Below are positions 25,346 to 33,226 of a stretch of DNA of 64,000 bases, one piece after another (the stretch's first letter is position 1; each line of letters starts with the position of its first letter). The notes beneath the pieces were generated by a model. That model saw only the letters and a program-made list of their open reading frames with translations, searched no databases and was not told where the DNA came from. Both the position numbers and the translations under genes were made by a program. Source of the stretch: Gracilimonas sp046602855 (GTDB taxonomy: Bacteria; Bacteroidota; Rhodothermia; Balneolales; Balneolaceae); the NCBI RefSeq assembly GCF_046602855.1, contig NZ_JBKINJ010000002.1:620001-684000 (forward strand), written 5' to 3'.

Positions 25346-26872
25346 CTAATCTAATATCTCTCTCCTAACACCATACCGAAACCGGCGGTTATCCTCTATA
25401 TCCTTCTCGCGGATGATGAGCTTTTCATTGACGCCAAAGGTCTCCTGCACTTTTTCATTGACGGAGCGGATAGTTTCATTACGCAGTTTTCTGCGGTAAT
25501 CGTAGTTATCCACGTCCGGCCACACGAGTTCCTCGAGTTCGTTTGTCTCCGGCATGTAGTCGGCGTTGCATAAAGCATTCAACAGAGAACGCTCGGTCTC
25601 ATTGAGTTCCTCCTCAAGTTTATCCTTGGAGAATTGTTTTTTGTCCTCGATAGCGGGGATGGCGCTGCCGAATTTCAAATATAAAAGTCCCAGTATCAGC
25701 AGTAATCCAAAGCCTAAGGCTGAGGCATAGACCAGGGTCACATCCGGGCCCACCGGCTCAAGTTTCTCCAGAAGCCTTTGTTCAGGTATCTTTTTGACGA
25801 TCACGGGAAAGAGTTCCTGATTTGACCTATTGTGATAACCAAGCAAGATAAGTTCCTTTGATTTTTGATCGAATAGGACATGAGTGGCAAACATTTCTTC
25901 CTCCACAGTGAGATCCAGATCTATAAGCTTGTATTCGGTATGATCCTTCAGGTCAAAAGTTTTTAGATATAGGGAAAGCTGGGACGAACCACTTGTCCTT
26001 ACCGGAATGTACCAGTTTCCGGAGCTTAGGCTAAAGGCTGTAGAGGATAAGGATGTTAAGCTTACACCACTCAAGGTGCTGATGGCATTGTTTCTCATTG
26101 GCCACCCCGACAAAGGCTCCGTTTTCATTACATATGACCATTCCATGGTGTTGAAATCAAACTTCCAGAGGTTATTTTTCCAAGTATGGTTGGAATTGCT
26201 GTCATCGTGTGGCCGTCCTTCAATGACATTTCCTCCGTAAATGTAAAAGGATTGCTGATCCGGGACATACATGCCTTTACTGTTGCTCCGCTCTTTGGGA
26301 AATGGGGATTTTTCAGCGGGAGTTACGATCTTCCATTCCCTTAGATTCGGCACAAAATGGGTGATCAGGTTTTTATTTTGCCATAAACCGTATCCGCCAA
26401 ATGCATATATCATGCCTTCACGAAAAAAAGGAGTGTGACCAAACTGATTTTTATGGGGGAAAGACTGATCCAGCCGTGTGACCTCATAATTTTGCAGATT
26501 AATACGATAGACAAGGCCTACCCCGACTGACCATAAATACAGGTCTCCCGTAACCTGATCGAATCCAAACTCCTTAGGTTGGTCAAACAGTTCATCCGTT
26601 ACGTCATCATCAAAGCTGTGCAGGAAATTCCACTCATCTGTTTTCAGGTCATACGACCATAATTCTTCATAGACCAGTGTGTAAATGATCTGATCTACCG
26701 TATCAATATCAGCGAAGAAACTGCCCCGGCCTACAAGGATCGGCTGATTTGAATCCTCATATAATCGTGCCACCTGATCTGCGGGATTTGCATGCAATGC
26801 TGTTTCACTGAGAATAAAACTCAGAAATAAAAGCCCTAAAGATTTTGCAGACAAAAAGAATAGATGCTGCAT
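25346..26872 (-). CDS. Kelch-propeller membrane protein with cytoplasmic winged-helix-like domain
   Basis: A 508-residue protein with a signal peptide (residues 1-28). Residues about 45-365 contain Kelch-type beta-propeller blades (YAFGGYGLWQN, FYIYGGNVIEG, LWKFDFNTMEWSYV). A single transmembrane helix near residues 377-397 precedes a cytoplasmic tail of about 110 residues. The tail is charged and helical, with a pattern (LNETERSLLNALC, YRRKLRNETIRSVNEKV, RRFRYGVRREIL) that resembles winged-helix DNA-binding domains of membrane-bound one-component regulators. It may sense a periplasmic ligand and act directly on transcription. The HTH reading is tentative; I know no close named homologue. Confidence 0.6.
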   Translation of the reverse strand: MQHLFFLSAKSLGLLFLSFILSETALHANPADQVARLYEDSNQPILVGRGSFFADIDTVDQIIYTLVYEELWSYDLKTDEWNFLHSFDDDVTDELFDQPKEFGFDQVTGDLYLWSVGVGLVYRINLQNYEVTRLDQSFPHKNQFGHTPFFREGMIYAFGGYGLWQNKNLITHFVPNLREWKIVTPAEKSPFPKERSNSKGMYVPDQQSFYIYGGNVIEGRPHDDSNSNHTWKNNLWKFDFNTMEWSYVMKTEPLSGWPMRNNAISTLSGVSLTSLSSTAFSLSSGNWYIPVRTSGSSQLSLYLKTFDLKDHTEYKLIDLDLTVEEEMFATHVLFDQKSKELILLGYHNRSNQELFPVIVKKIPEQRLLEKLEPVGPDVTLVYASALGFGLLLILGLLYLKFGSAIPAIEDKKQFSKDKLEEELNETERSLLNALCNADYMPETNELEELVWPDVDNYDYRRKLRNETIRSVNEKVQETFGVNEKLIIREKDIEDNRRFRYGVRREILD

Positions 26873-27371
26873 GTTTGCCTGATACGTTTTCCGTTAACCT
26901 ATATCATATAAAATAATAATTTAGCCATAGAAAAGAAGAGATGTTTTAAGAGAAAATGATCCTGTCCTTATGGAAGAGCTATTTAAGATCTATTAGTTCT
27001 GAAAATCCCGGTTCAAAATGAAATGATACGCTCAAAAGGGCGTGCTCATCTGAACAATCTCATTAGCCGACCAAGCGTATTCTTCCCTGTGCAAGGGGAG
27101 AAACAAAGAGGGGTAGTGAATACGGGCAACCAAGCCATTGCATGCCCCGCACATCCACCACCCGGCTTCGCATACTCTCAGCTCGGCACCTCCTTCAAAG
27201 GAGGAATTTCCGTGGTTGGATTCAAACTCTATATAGTCATTCTTAACCCGGTTTATCAGGATGAAGAACCTGAACATGCTTAATTAGGCGCGATCGCCGT
27301 ATTCAAACCCCGCAAACCCCTCGTCACTAACAGCAAGCCAATGCGGAGCAAGACGCAGGATGTTGGCGCTA

Positions 27372-27413
27372 AGACTTATGAGTTAGAAACAAAACAGCGT
27401 AGTACGTAGACAA
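27372..27413 (+). repeat. Dispersed intergenic repeat, copy B
   Basis: Similar to 25274-25316 over about 42 bases (shared TTAT-AGTTAGA and downstream ACAAG/GTACG-GTAGA positions). It sits about 105 bases from the 3' end of the minus-strand DoxX gene. Confidence 0.45.
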
Positions 27414-27441
27414 CCGGTCCTCCGTCCCCGGTCCTCGATCC
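27414..27441 (-). repeat. 7-bp-periodic GC-rich tract
   Basis: Read on the minus strand the tract is four heptamers of the type GGACCGG/GGACGGA in a row. A tract of the same type on the plus strand is at 31856-31882. Confidence 0.6.
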
Positions 27442-27519
27442 AAACCATACATGTTAGCCAAAGACCGCCGCGATCAAGCCCAAACCACTTGCACCTTGAA
27501 CCTAAAACCTAACTAAACA

Positions 27520-27930
27520 CTAACTAATCTTCCTATCCAAAGAATACTTCCCGCCGCCGGTAAAGAACGTGATCATAAACATGAGTAGAAATAACAGCGC
27601 TTTTTCTTTCTGTCCGAATGGATCGCCGGCATGCTGTATAAACAGAGCAACGGCCATATTAATGGCGATGATAAATGACGAAAGGCGGGTTCCAAAACCG
27701 AACAGCACAAAAAGGCTGCAAATACCTTCAGCGAAAGCAGCAAGGATGAGAGAGATCTCCGGTCCCAGGCCAATAGGATCAGCGAAGGAGAAATCACCTG
27801 AAAAGACCTTAATTGATTTTGGGAGACCATGCGTGAACAAAATGGCCCCTGCCCCAAAGCGCAGTAACAAAATGGAAAGGTTGACATCAATGAACTTACT
27901 AAGATCGGTCGAGAGTAACTTTTTGAACAT
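27520..27930 (-). CDS. DoxX family membrane protein
   Basis: A 136-residue protein with four hydrophobic helices and the DoxX-family pattern LLLRFGAGAILFTHGLPK at the start of the domain and FAEGICSLFVLFGFGTR in the middle. DoxX-like proteins are small inner-membrane proteins linked to thiosulfate or quinone metabolism in some species, but most have no assigned role. Downstream neighbours on the plus strand include a YceI-like remnant; YceI and DoxX genes are often adjacent. Confidence 0.87.
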   Translation of the reverse strand: MFKKLLSTDLSKFIDVNLSILLLRFGAGAILFTHGLPKSIKVFSGDFSFADPIGLGPEISLILAAFAEGICSLFVLFGFGTRLSSFIIAINMAVALFIQHAGDPFGQKEKALLFLLMFMITFFTGGGKYSLDRKIS

Positions 27931-28022
27931 GTCAGTTTAATTATGTGGGTTTGCTTTGGACTAATAAAATAAAAATTTAGGACTTTATTCGTATCTCATT
28001 TCTCAAAATGTGAAAATCCCAG

Positions 28023-28154
28023 ATGAATCCGTTCACTAAGGAAATTGGACTTAAGTGGAATGCCGTAACGGAAGCCGGAAGCGTTGTGGTGGGCGATGAA
28101 GTTAAACTGCATATGAACGTTCAGGTAGTGGAAAGCGAGCCTGTAGAAGCATAG
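28023..28154 (+). pseudogene. YceI-like C-terminal fragment
   Basis: A 43-codon frame encodes FTKEIGLKWNAVTEAGSVVV followed by GDEVKLHMNVQVVE, which matches the last strands of the YceI lipocalin-like family. A TGA three codons before the ATG cuts off any upstream part, and no N-terminal half is visible in the preceding 90 bases. The full family length is about 170-200 residues, so this is a remnant. Confidence 0.65.
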
Positions 28155-28188
28155 TAAACTATTTATATTTATACCCCCCCCAAGATAA

Positions 28189-28217
28189 GGCGATCGTTGA
28201 GAGCGGTCGTCTTTTTT
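28189..28217 (+). terminator. Terminator-like hairpin
   Basis: An 8-bp stem (GGCGATCG with CGGTCGTC, including G-T pairs) with a 7-base loop is followed by six T. It would terminate the plus-strand transcript through the YceI remnant and overlaps the last bases of the convergent response-regulator gene. Confidence 0.65.
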
Positions 28218-28893
28218 ATGTCGTGTACCTTTGAAGAAATGCTTCCTTATAAGAATGGCCGATCGGGATAAATTTATCCCCGATCTTGATCCTGTTGCCT
28301 TCCAGGAACTCGATCTTTGAAAGGGAGACGACATACGACCTGTGAACCCTGCAAAACTGATCATCGGGCAAGATCCCGGAAAGCTCTTTAAGCGAATGAT
28401 AAAAGGTTATGTTCTTATCAGCTGAGTGAAGGGTTATGTAATCGCCCTGACTTTCGGCAAACAAAATGTCATCGTGTAACACCCGGTAAAGTTTACCATC
28501 CGCTTTTACCGTGATGGCAGAAGATGGTCCACTCGCTCTTTCACTTTGAAGTTTGACCTTATCAATGGCTTTAAGGAAACGCTCAAATGAAAAAGGTTTG
28601 AGCAGGTAATCGGTGACCCCAAGTTCAAAGGCATCAATAGCGTGTTCGGAATACGCTGTTGACAAGATGATCTGTGGTGGCGCACTCAGTGTTTTTATGA
28701 AGCTGAGACCCGATAGTTTGGGCATGTTTATATCCACAAACATAAGATCGGCGGTATGACCATCAAGCCAGCTTCTTGCCTGCAGGGCATCCTGACAAAT
28801 TCCGGCTACTTCTGTATCAGGGCAGTCAGTGATGTAAGTTTCAAGGATATCCCGTGCAGCCGGTTCATCGTCTATGATCAGGCATTTGATCAT
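28216..28893 (-). CDS. LytTR-family response regulator
   Basis: A 225-residue regulator. The N-terminal receiver domain has the acidic pocket IIDDE, phospho-acceptor Asp54 in FVDINMP, and the Lys of LLKPFSFERF. The C-terminal LytTR DNA-binding domain (about 128-222) contains FAESQGDYITLH and FCRVHRSYVVSL. Its start overlaps the kinase gene by four bases (ATGA), so the pair is translationally coupled. Confidence 0.93.
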   Translation of the reverse strand: MIKCLIIDDEPAARDILETYITDCPDTEVAGICQDALQARSWLDGHTADLMFVDINMPKLSGLSFIKTLSAPPQIILSTAYSEHAIDAFELGVTDYLLKPFSFERFLKAIDKVKLQSERASGPSSAITVKADGKLYRVLHDDILFAESQGDYITLHSADKNITFYHSLKELSGILPDDQFCRVHRSYVVSLSKIEFLEGNRIKIGDKFIPIGHSYKEAFLQRYTT

Positions 28894-29927
28894 GTGAGCT
28901 CCATGTATAAATTGGTTTTAAAGATGAGATCATCGGACGATAATTCAAGCCCGAATTTATTTGGATAGGCTAATTCAAGTCGCTTTTTGGAGTTCTCAAT
29001 GCCGGTTCCTGCCCTTAGTTGGTTCTGTGAATACATATTGACAGGGATAGAGTTTTCGGCTGAAAATTTCAGCGTGTTGTCCTGAATTGAAATATGAATA
29101 TGTATAAAGCCTTCATCGCTTTGCAGGTCAGCATGCTTGAAGCAGTTCTCTACAAAATTGATCAGCAACAAAGGGGCGATCTGAAGGTCACCGGGTTTTC
29201 CATCGACCTTAAAAGTGATCCTGGAGGGATCGTTCAGCCGCATTAACTGCATCTCTACATAATTACTCAGATAATCAATTTCATCTTTCAGGGGGGCGCG
29301 GTCTGAACCGATCTGATCCAGAACATAGCGCAAAAGATCAGAAAGCTGAAGGATCATATTTGGAGCTTTATCGGTCTTCTTCAATGCCTCACTGTAGATC
29401 GCATTCAGGGAGTTAAACAAAAAATGCGGGTTTACCTGAGATCGTAATGCCTTTAGTTCTGCCTTTTTATTCTCTTCCTCAAGTTGAGCCAATCGCGCAA
29501 TGTCCTGTTGTTGAGCGAACCAGTTTCTGGCAATGTCGATCATCTGAAAGACAAAGATGTAGACTAAACTGAATCCAATGATCTCTATCGGTTCATATAA
29601 GGCCACAAAGTAATAGTCGGGAAAGATCCATACAGAAAGATCATTGAAACTGAACAGATAGATGAAATAAGTGGCACCGAGGAGGAAAAAGAAACTGACA
29701 CCATAGCCTATAAACTTCCTATCCAAGAGTAGCCTTTTGAAAAGAACCTGATCATGGGCGTGGACAGCAAATATCATGGGTATATGAAACAAGCAAACAT
29801 AGATCAGATCAAGCATTCGGATCGTCTCAGTTTGGGAAAAGATCTGAAGCGTGAGCCAGAAAGATGCCCCCCAGAATAACAGCCACTGAAAGAAACGCGA
29901 TCGGACTATGTTGGTGAGCACTTTCAA
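28890..29927 (-). CDS. LytS/YehU-type sensor histidine kinase
   Basis: A 345-residue membrane kinase with four hydrophobic helices in residues 12-135, a linking coiled coil, and the His_kinase domain with phospho-accepting His in RSQVNPHFLFNSLNAIY. The ATP-binding part includes LLLINFVENCFKHA (N box) and GTGIENSKKRLELAY. There is no large periplasmic sensor domain. It overlaps the regulator downstream and the lipoprotein gene upstream by four bases each. Confidence 0.92.
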   Translation of the reverse strand: MKVLTNIVRSRFFQWLLFWGASFWLTLQIFSQTETIRMLDLIYVCLFHIPMIFAVHAHDQVLFKRLLLDRKFIGYGVSFFFLLGATYFIYLFSFNDLSVWIFPDYYFVALYEPIEIIGFSLVYIFVFQMIDIARNWFAQQQDIARLAQLEEENKKAELKALRSQVNPHFLFNSLNAIYSEALKKTDKAPNMILQLSDLLRYVLDQIGSDRAPLKDEIDYLSNYVEMQLMRLNDPSRITFKVDGKPGDLQIAPLLLINFVENCFKHADLQSDEGFIHIHISIQDNTLKFSAENSIPVNMYSQNQLRAGTGIENSKKRLELAYPNKFGLELSSDDLIFKTNLYMELT

Positions 29928-30586
29928 AGTTGAATTCTTTTGAGATTAATGGGGTCCCTATAGGCTTCCGACATAGTACCGTATTTGATGATAAATTTCT
30001 GAAGCTCTTCAGTCCCTGCTGTGATCAAAACGGAATCATTCGTTCTTTCATGTTTGATGCGAACCCTGCTTTCGCTTATCTGCTCCTCGATCCATGAGTC
30101 TTTAAAGAGGCTGATCACCAAACTGTCTTCCGTGAGACGTATTTTCGAAAATGTGTGAACCGGCAAATAATGACTGTTTTCAAAGTCAAAAGAACCGAAA
30201 TCCAGAGGGAAAAGATCGAGGTAGTGATCACCATTAAGCATGGCAAAGGACCCAAAGAAGTAGGAGGAATCGATACGATTTTCATTCAAGTCTTCATAAA
30301 TGACCATGTAGGAATGATCACCTGTATCTGTTGAGTCACCGCCTTCATCCGTCATGGTAATAGAGAATGTTTCGTTACCCTGAATCCCTGTCATTTTAAG
30401 ATCTTCGAATTCCCCGTCTTTGATAAAGGTCCAGCGCTGATCATCTTTTTCCCAAACGCCGGTGATACCGTCAACTGCAACGGCTTCCTCTTCACTTACA
30501 AGTGGGTGCAGGGATTTTAGAAAACAGCCGCTTAATGTTATAGAGAGTCCCAAAGTCAAAAGTATAAGCTTGATGTAGGTTGTCAT
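29924..30586 (-). CDS. Hypothetical lipoprotein, first gene of LytTR operon
   Basis: A 220-residue lipoprotein (lipobox LSGC, Cys21) whose body is acidic and beta-rich, with no domain I recognise. The phrase GVWEKDDQRWTFIKDGEF suggests a lipocalin-like fold opening, but this is weak. The stop overlaps the kinase start (ATGA), so it is co-translated with the two-component system and may be its target or an envelope-stress sensor. Confidence 0.75.
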   Translation of the reverse strand: MTTYIKLILLTLGLSITLSGCFLKSLHPLVSEEEAVAVDGITGVWEKDDQRWTFIKDGEFEDLKMTGIQGNETFSITMTDEGGDSTDTGDHSYMVIYEDLNENRIDSSYFFGSFAMLNGDHYLDLFPLDFGSFDFENSHYLPVHTFSKIRLTEDSLVISLFKDSWIEEQISESRVRIKHERTNDSVLITAGTEELQKFIIKYGTMSEAYRDPINLKRIQL

Positions 30587-30802
30587 AGGTCTTCGATTAG
30601 TTATGAGTTCGAAATAAAGAAACTGCAGATAACAAATGGAAGAAAAAATATTCGATGAATAGGGGTATTTCTTCGATGAATGAGGTTTTGTCTGGGATCA
30701 GGAGGATCGATTCAGCTGCTAAAAACAGTAAAAGGTGAAATCAGTTCTTTAAATATCGATGAGAGTGCTGTATAATCTGACAAACCAAACTCAATGATCG
30801 TT

Positions 30803-31834
30803 ATGAAAAAATATCTATCTCTCTTTACCATATTTTCGTTATTGATACTTACCTCAGCCTGCCAGCCAGTAGAGGAGTCAAACACTGAGCCACAGGAAAG
30901 CAGGGAATGGTCAATAGCCCTGCATGGCGGAGCCGGTTATGTTTCCAAGGATATGCCTGAAGATCGTAAACAAGCGTATATGGAATCTCTTGAAGAGGCT
31001 CTTTCCATAGGTTCAGAGATCCTCGAAAATGGCGGCACAGCCCTGGATGCCATTGAAAAGACCGTAAATTACCTTGAAGACAATGAAATGTATAATGCCG
31101 GAAAAGGCGCTGTATTCACGTCCGAAGGTCGCAATGAACTGGATGCCGCGATTATGGACGGTTCAACCCTGAATGCCGGTGCTATAACGGGCGTTACCAC
31201 GGTTAAAAATCCAATCTCGCTGGCCCGTAAAGTTATGACAGACTCCAAGCACGTTTTCTTTTCTGCAGACGGAGCTGAGACGTTTGCTGACCAAACCGAT
31301 GTGGAACGCGTGGATCCTTCTTATTTCTATACCGAAAGCCGATATCAGTCACTGCAACGAGCACTGGAGCAGGAAGAAGAGGGACAGTCAAGCCTGTTGC
31401 CTGTCACCGATGAGCAAAAAGCCTGGAAGTATGGAACCGTGGGAGCCGTTGCCAAAGACGTGAATGGAAATCTTGCGGCAGCAACATCCACCGGCGGTAT
31501 GACGAACAAGAAATACGGCCGCGTGGGTGATGTGCCGATCATTGGATCAGGAACCTATGCCAATGATGAAGTGGCGGTATCAGCCACCGGATGGGGAGAG
31601 AAGATCATGCTGAATGTTTCAGCTCACACGCTGGCTATGTACTATAAACTTAACGAAGCGACCCTGCAGGAATCCATGAACTACTTGGTGGACGATGTCC
31701 TTGAACCGGGTGATGCCGGCTTCATCGCCGTCGACAAATATGGTAACTATTCCATGAAAACAAACACTGGCTCCATGTTCCGCGCAGCAACAGATTCCGA
31801 TGGCAACAAAGAAGTGGGGATCTGGGAAGACTAG
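30803..31834 (+). CDS. Isoaspartyl peptidase / L-asparaginase (Ntn hydrolase), lipoprotein
   Basis: About 343 residues with a lipoprotein-type signal (MKKYLSLFTIFSLLILTSAC). The plant-type asparaginase fold begins at SIALHGGAGYVSK. The autocleavage site is in YGTVGAVAKD, where the Thr of GTVG becomes the N-terminal nucleophile after self-processing, and STGGMTNKKYGRVGDVPIIG follows as in the family. It hydrolyses isoaspartyl dipeptides or asparagine, here in the periplasm. ATG 30803 gives a cleaner signal than ATG 30794. Confidence 0.92.
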   Translation: MKKYLSLFTIFSLLILTSACQPVEESNTEPQESREWSIALHGGAGYVSKDMPEDRKQAYMESLEEALSIGSEILENGGTALDAIEKTVNYLEDNEMYNAGKGAVFTSEGRNELDAAIMDGSTLNAGAITGVTTVKNPISLARKVMTDSKHVFFSADGAETFADQTDVERVDPSYFYTESRYQSLQRALEQEEEGQSSLLPVTDEQKAWKYGTVGAVAKDVNGNLAAATSTGGMTNKKYGRVGDVPIIGSGTYANDEVAVSATGWGEKIMLNVSAHTLAMYYKLNEATLQESMNYLVDDVLEPGDAGFIAVDKYGNYSMKTNTGSMFRAATDSDGNKEVGIWED

Positions 31835-31855
31835 GTTTAGTTTTGAGTTCTTTGT

Positions 31856-31882
31856 GACGGAGGACCGGAGACGGAAGACCGG
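31856..31882 (+). repeat. 7-bp-periodic GC-rich tract
   Basis: GACGGAG is followed by three variants of the same heptamer in strict 7-bp register. Same class as 27414-27441 on the other strand. Confidence 0.65.
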
Positions 31883-31920
31883 CTTGGACTCGCTCCGGAC
31901 GCTCTGCGTCTGAGCGAGAA

Positions 31921-31985
31921 CAATCACTTGAATATTGGAAATTGAGTGTTGGATATTGAATATTCACCAACCCGGTCCAAAACAT
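31921..31985 (+). repeat. Heptamer-periodic direct repeat, copy 1
   Basis: Five TTG-starting heptamers in a row (TTGAATA, TTGGAAA and so on), flanked by CAATCAC and CCCGGTCCAAAA. TGAATATT and AATATTCA at its ends can pair into an 8-bp stem. It recurs at 32215-32283. Confidence 0.85.
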
Positions 31986-32001
31986 AACGTTCCGGCACTA
32001 G

Positions 32002-32021
32002 CGCAGGCGTCTCGCCTGTGC
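32002..32021. repeat. Short palindromic hairpin
   Basis: CGCAGGCG and CGCCTGTGCG pair around TCT with one mismatch. No run of T follows. Confidence 0.6.
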
Positions 32022-32065
32022 GGGGGATACGATGAACCGGTTTTCCAAGCCAATATAGCCCACAA

Positions 32066-32095
32066 GTCATCCTGATGGTACTCCTGAAGGATCTT
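32066..32095 (+). repeat. GTCATCCTGA-type intergenic repeat
   Basis: GTCATCCTGA...GAAGGATCTT has the form of a widespread Bacteroidota intergenic repeat. A related sequence lies inside the P3 arm of RNase P RNA at 40143-40204. Confidence 0.5.
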
Positions 32096-32214
32096 GCCTT
32101 TGTGAAATTAGTAATTTGCTATAGACAAGTGACTCGATACAGGCTCAGACATCCGTTGCCATAGTAACATCTCATGCTTCGCTAAAGGCAGCCGCAGCGT
32201 ATTAAAAGCAAGCC

Positions 32215-32283
32215 CAATCACTTGAACATTGGAAATTGAGTGTTGGATGTTGAATGTTCACCACCCCGGTCCAAAAACCTAAT
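32215..32283 (+). repeat. Heptamer-periodic direct repeat, copy 2
   Basis: Same layout as 31921-31985, with about 90 percent identity. The stem arms changed together (TGAACATT with AATGTTCA), so pairing is kept. Its right end overlaps the last codons of the minus-strand acidic protein gene. Confidence 0.85.
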
Positions 32284-33079
32284 CCAGCCCCATTCTAAAC
32301 TGATCCCTCAGCTCCTGAATATACACGCCGATATCATTTCTAAGCTCAAAGAGGCGGGCATGCAGGTCTAAATATTGATGGGCCTTGAGCAGTTTCTTTT
32401 TCTTGAACAGCGGCATCAGCTCCAGACCGTGATTGGCACATTTCAGCGCCTTCTTGGAATAAGCGATGTTGGCGCCGATGTATTCAGGTTCAAATCCAAA
32501 TGAATGACCGCCGGCAACCTTAGCACCGATCTTAAGCGTTTCATCTACAAAATCCTGAAACTCCTGGGTTTGGTATTTTGGATGGATCGTCTCCGCCCAT
32601 TTCAGGACATCAACAGCCAGATCCTTGGCATCAACGAAGATCCCAAGATCATCAATATCGGAGTGATCGGAGTACATGTAATCGTCACTCAGGCTTTTCC
32701 ATTCCTCACCATCTTCAAAATCATCGAAGTCATCTTCATCGGGACCCATATCCATAAAATGATCACTGGAATCACCGAACAGAAAATCCTCGTCATCCCA
32801 GTCGTCCTCTTCATCATCCCAATCGTCTTCGTCCTCGGGAAAATAAGCTTCGTCCATTAACAGCTCTTCTTCCACATAGGCTTCAAACGCATCATCCTCA
32901 TCCTGACTTTCCTTTAGCAGGGTCAGCCATCTCGGGACGTTGCCTTTGGGGTCAGAAGCTATGAATTTCCGCAACTGTTCGCTCTTTCTCTCGACTTCGT
33001 TGAGGTGTGCTTCCCACTTGAATTCATCCCATTGGTGATCATCGAAACCATCAAAATGCTGAGGCATATAGGCAGACAA
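32279..33079 (-). CDS. Highly acidic hypothetical protein
   Basis: A 266-residue soluble protein with no signal. Residues about 60-160 are dominated by Asp and Glu interspersed with Trp and Phe (EDDWDDEEDDWDDED and similar). The flanking N-terminal region (1-60) and the C-terminal 110 residues look helical and less biased. I recognise no family. The 3' end overlaps a heptamer repeat. Strand, length and the clean frame support a real gene. Confidence 0.7.
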   Translation of the reverse strand: MSAYMPQHFDGFDDHQWDEFKWEAHLNEVERKSEQLRKFIASDPKGNVPRWLTLLKESQDEDDAFEAYVEEELLMDEAYFPEDEDDWDDEEDDWDDEDFLFGDSSDHFMDMGPDEDDFDDFEDGEEWKSLSDDYMYSDHSDIDDLGIFVDAKDLAVDVLKWAETIHPKYQTQEFQDFVDETLKIGAKVAGGHSFGFEPEYIGANIAYSKKALKCANHGLELMPLFKKKKLLKAHQYLDLHARLFELRNDIGVYIQELRDQFRMGLD

Positions 33080-33226
33080 TTAGTTGGTGTTTATTATAAG
33101 AAAAGAATTGTGAGTAGTTATGCAATACTTTGTGGAAAAATAACGCTTTTTGTGGATAATTAATCTGTCTGTTTGGTAAAAATTTAAGCTTTATTTTATG
33201 TGGCACTCACTAATATTCGGCAGATA

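Larger units (their letters stand above)
26873..27519. other. Gene-free gap rich in repeats and palindromes
   Basis: No convincing gene lies in these 647 bases; the short frames at 27023-27283 on either strand lack any recognisable feature. The stretch contains CTCCTTCAAAGGAGG (27189-27203), a dispersed repeat (27372-27413) and a 7-bp-periodic tract (27414-27441). It looks like decayed intergenic repeat material. Confidence 0.5.
31835..32278. other. Repeat-rich gene-free gap
   Basis: No gene is visible. The gap holds a GACGGAG-type heptamer tract (31856-31882), two copies of a TTGAATA-type heptamer repeat (31921-31985 and 32215-32283), a GCAGGCG/CGCCTGTGC hairpin and a GTCATCCTGA-type repeat. 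Confidence 0.75.

Noticed and set aside
27023..27283. Short open frames on both strands in the 26.9-27.5 kb gap
   Set aside because: No ribosome-binding site, domain or signal; both frames cover the same repeat-like DNA.
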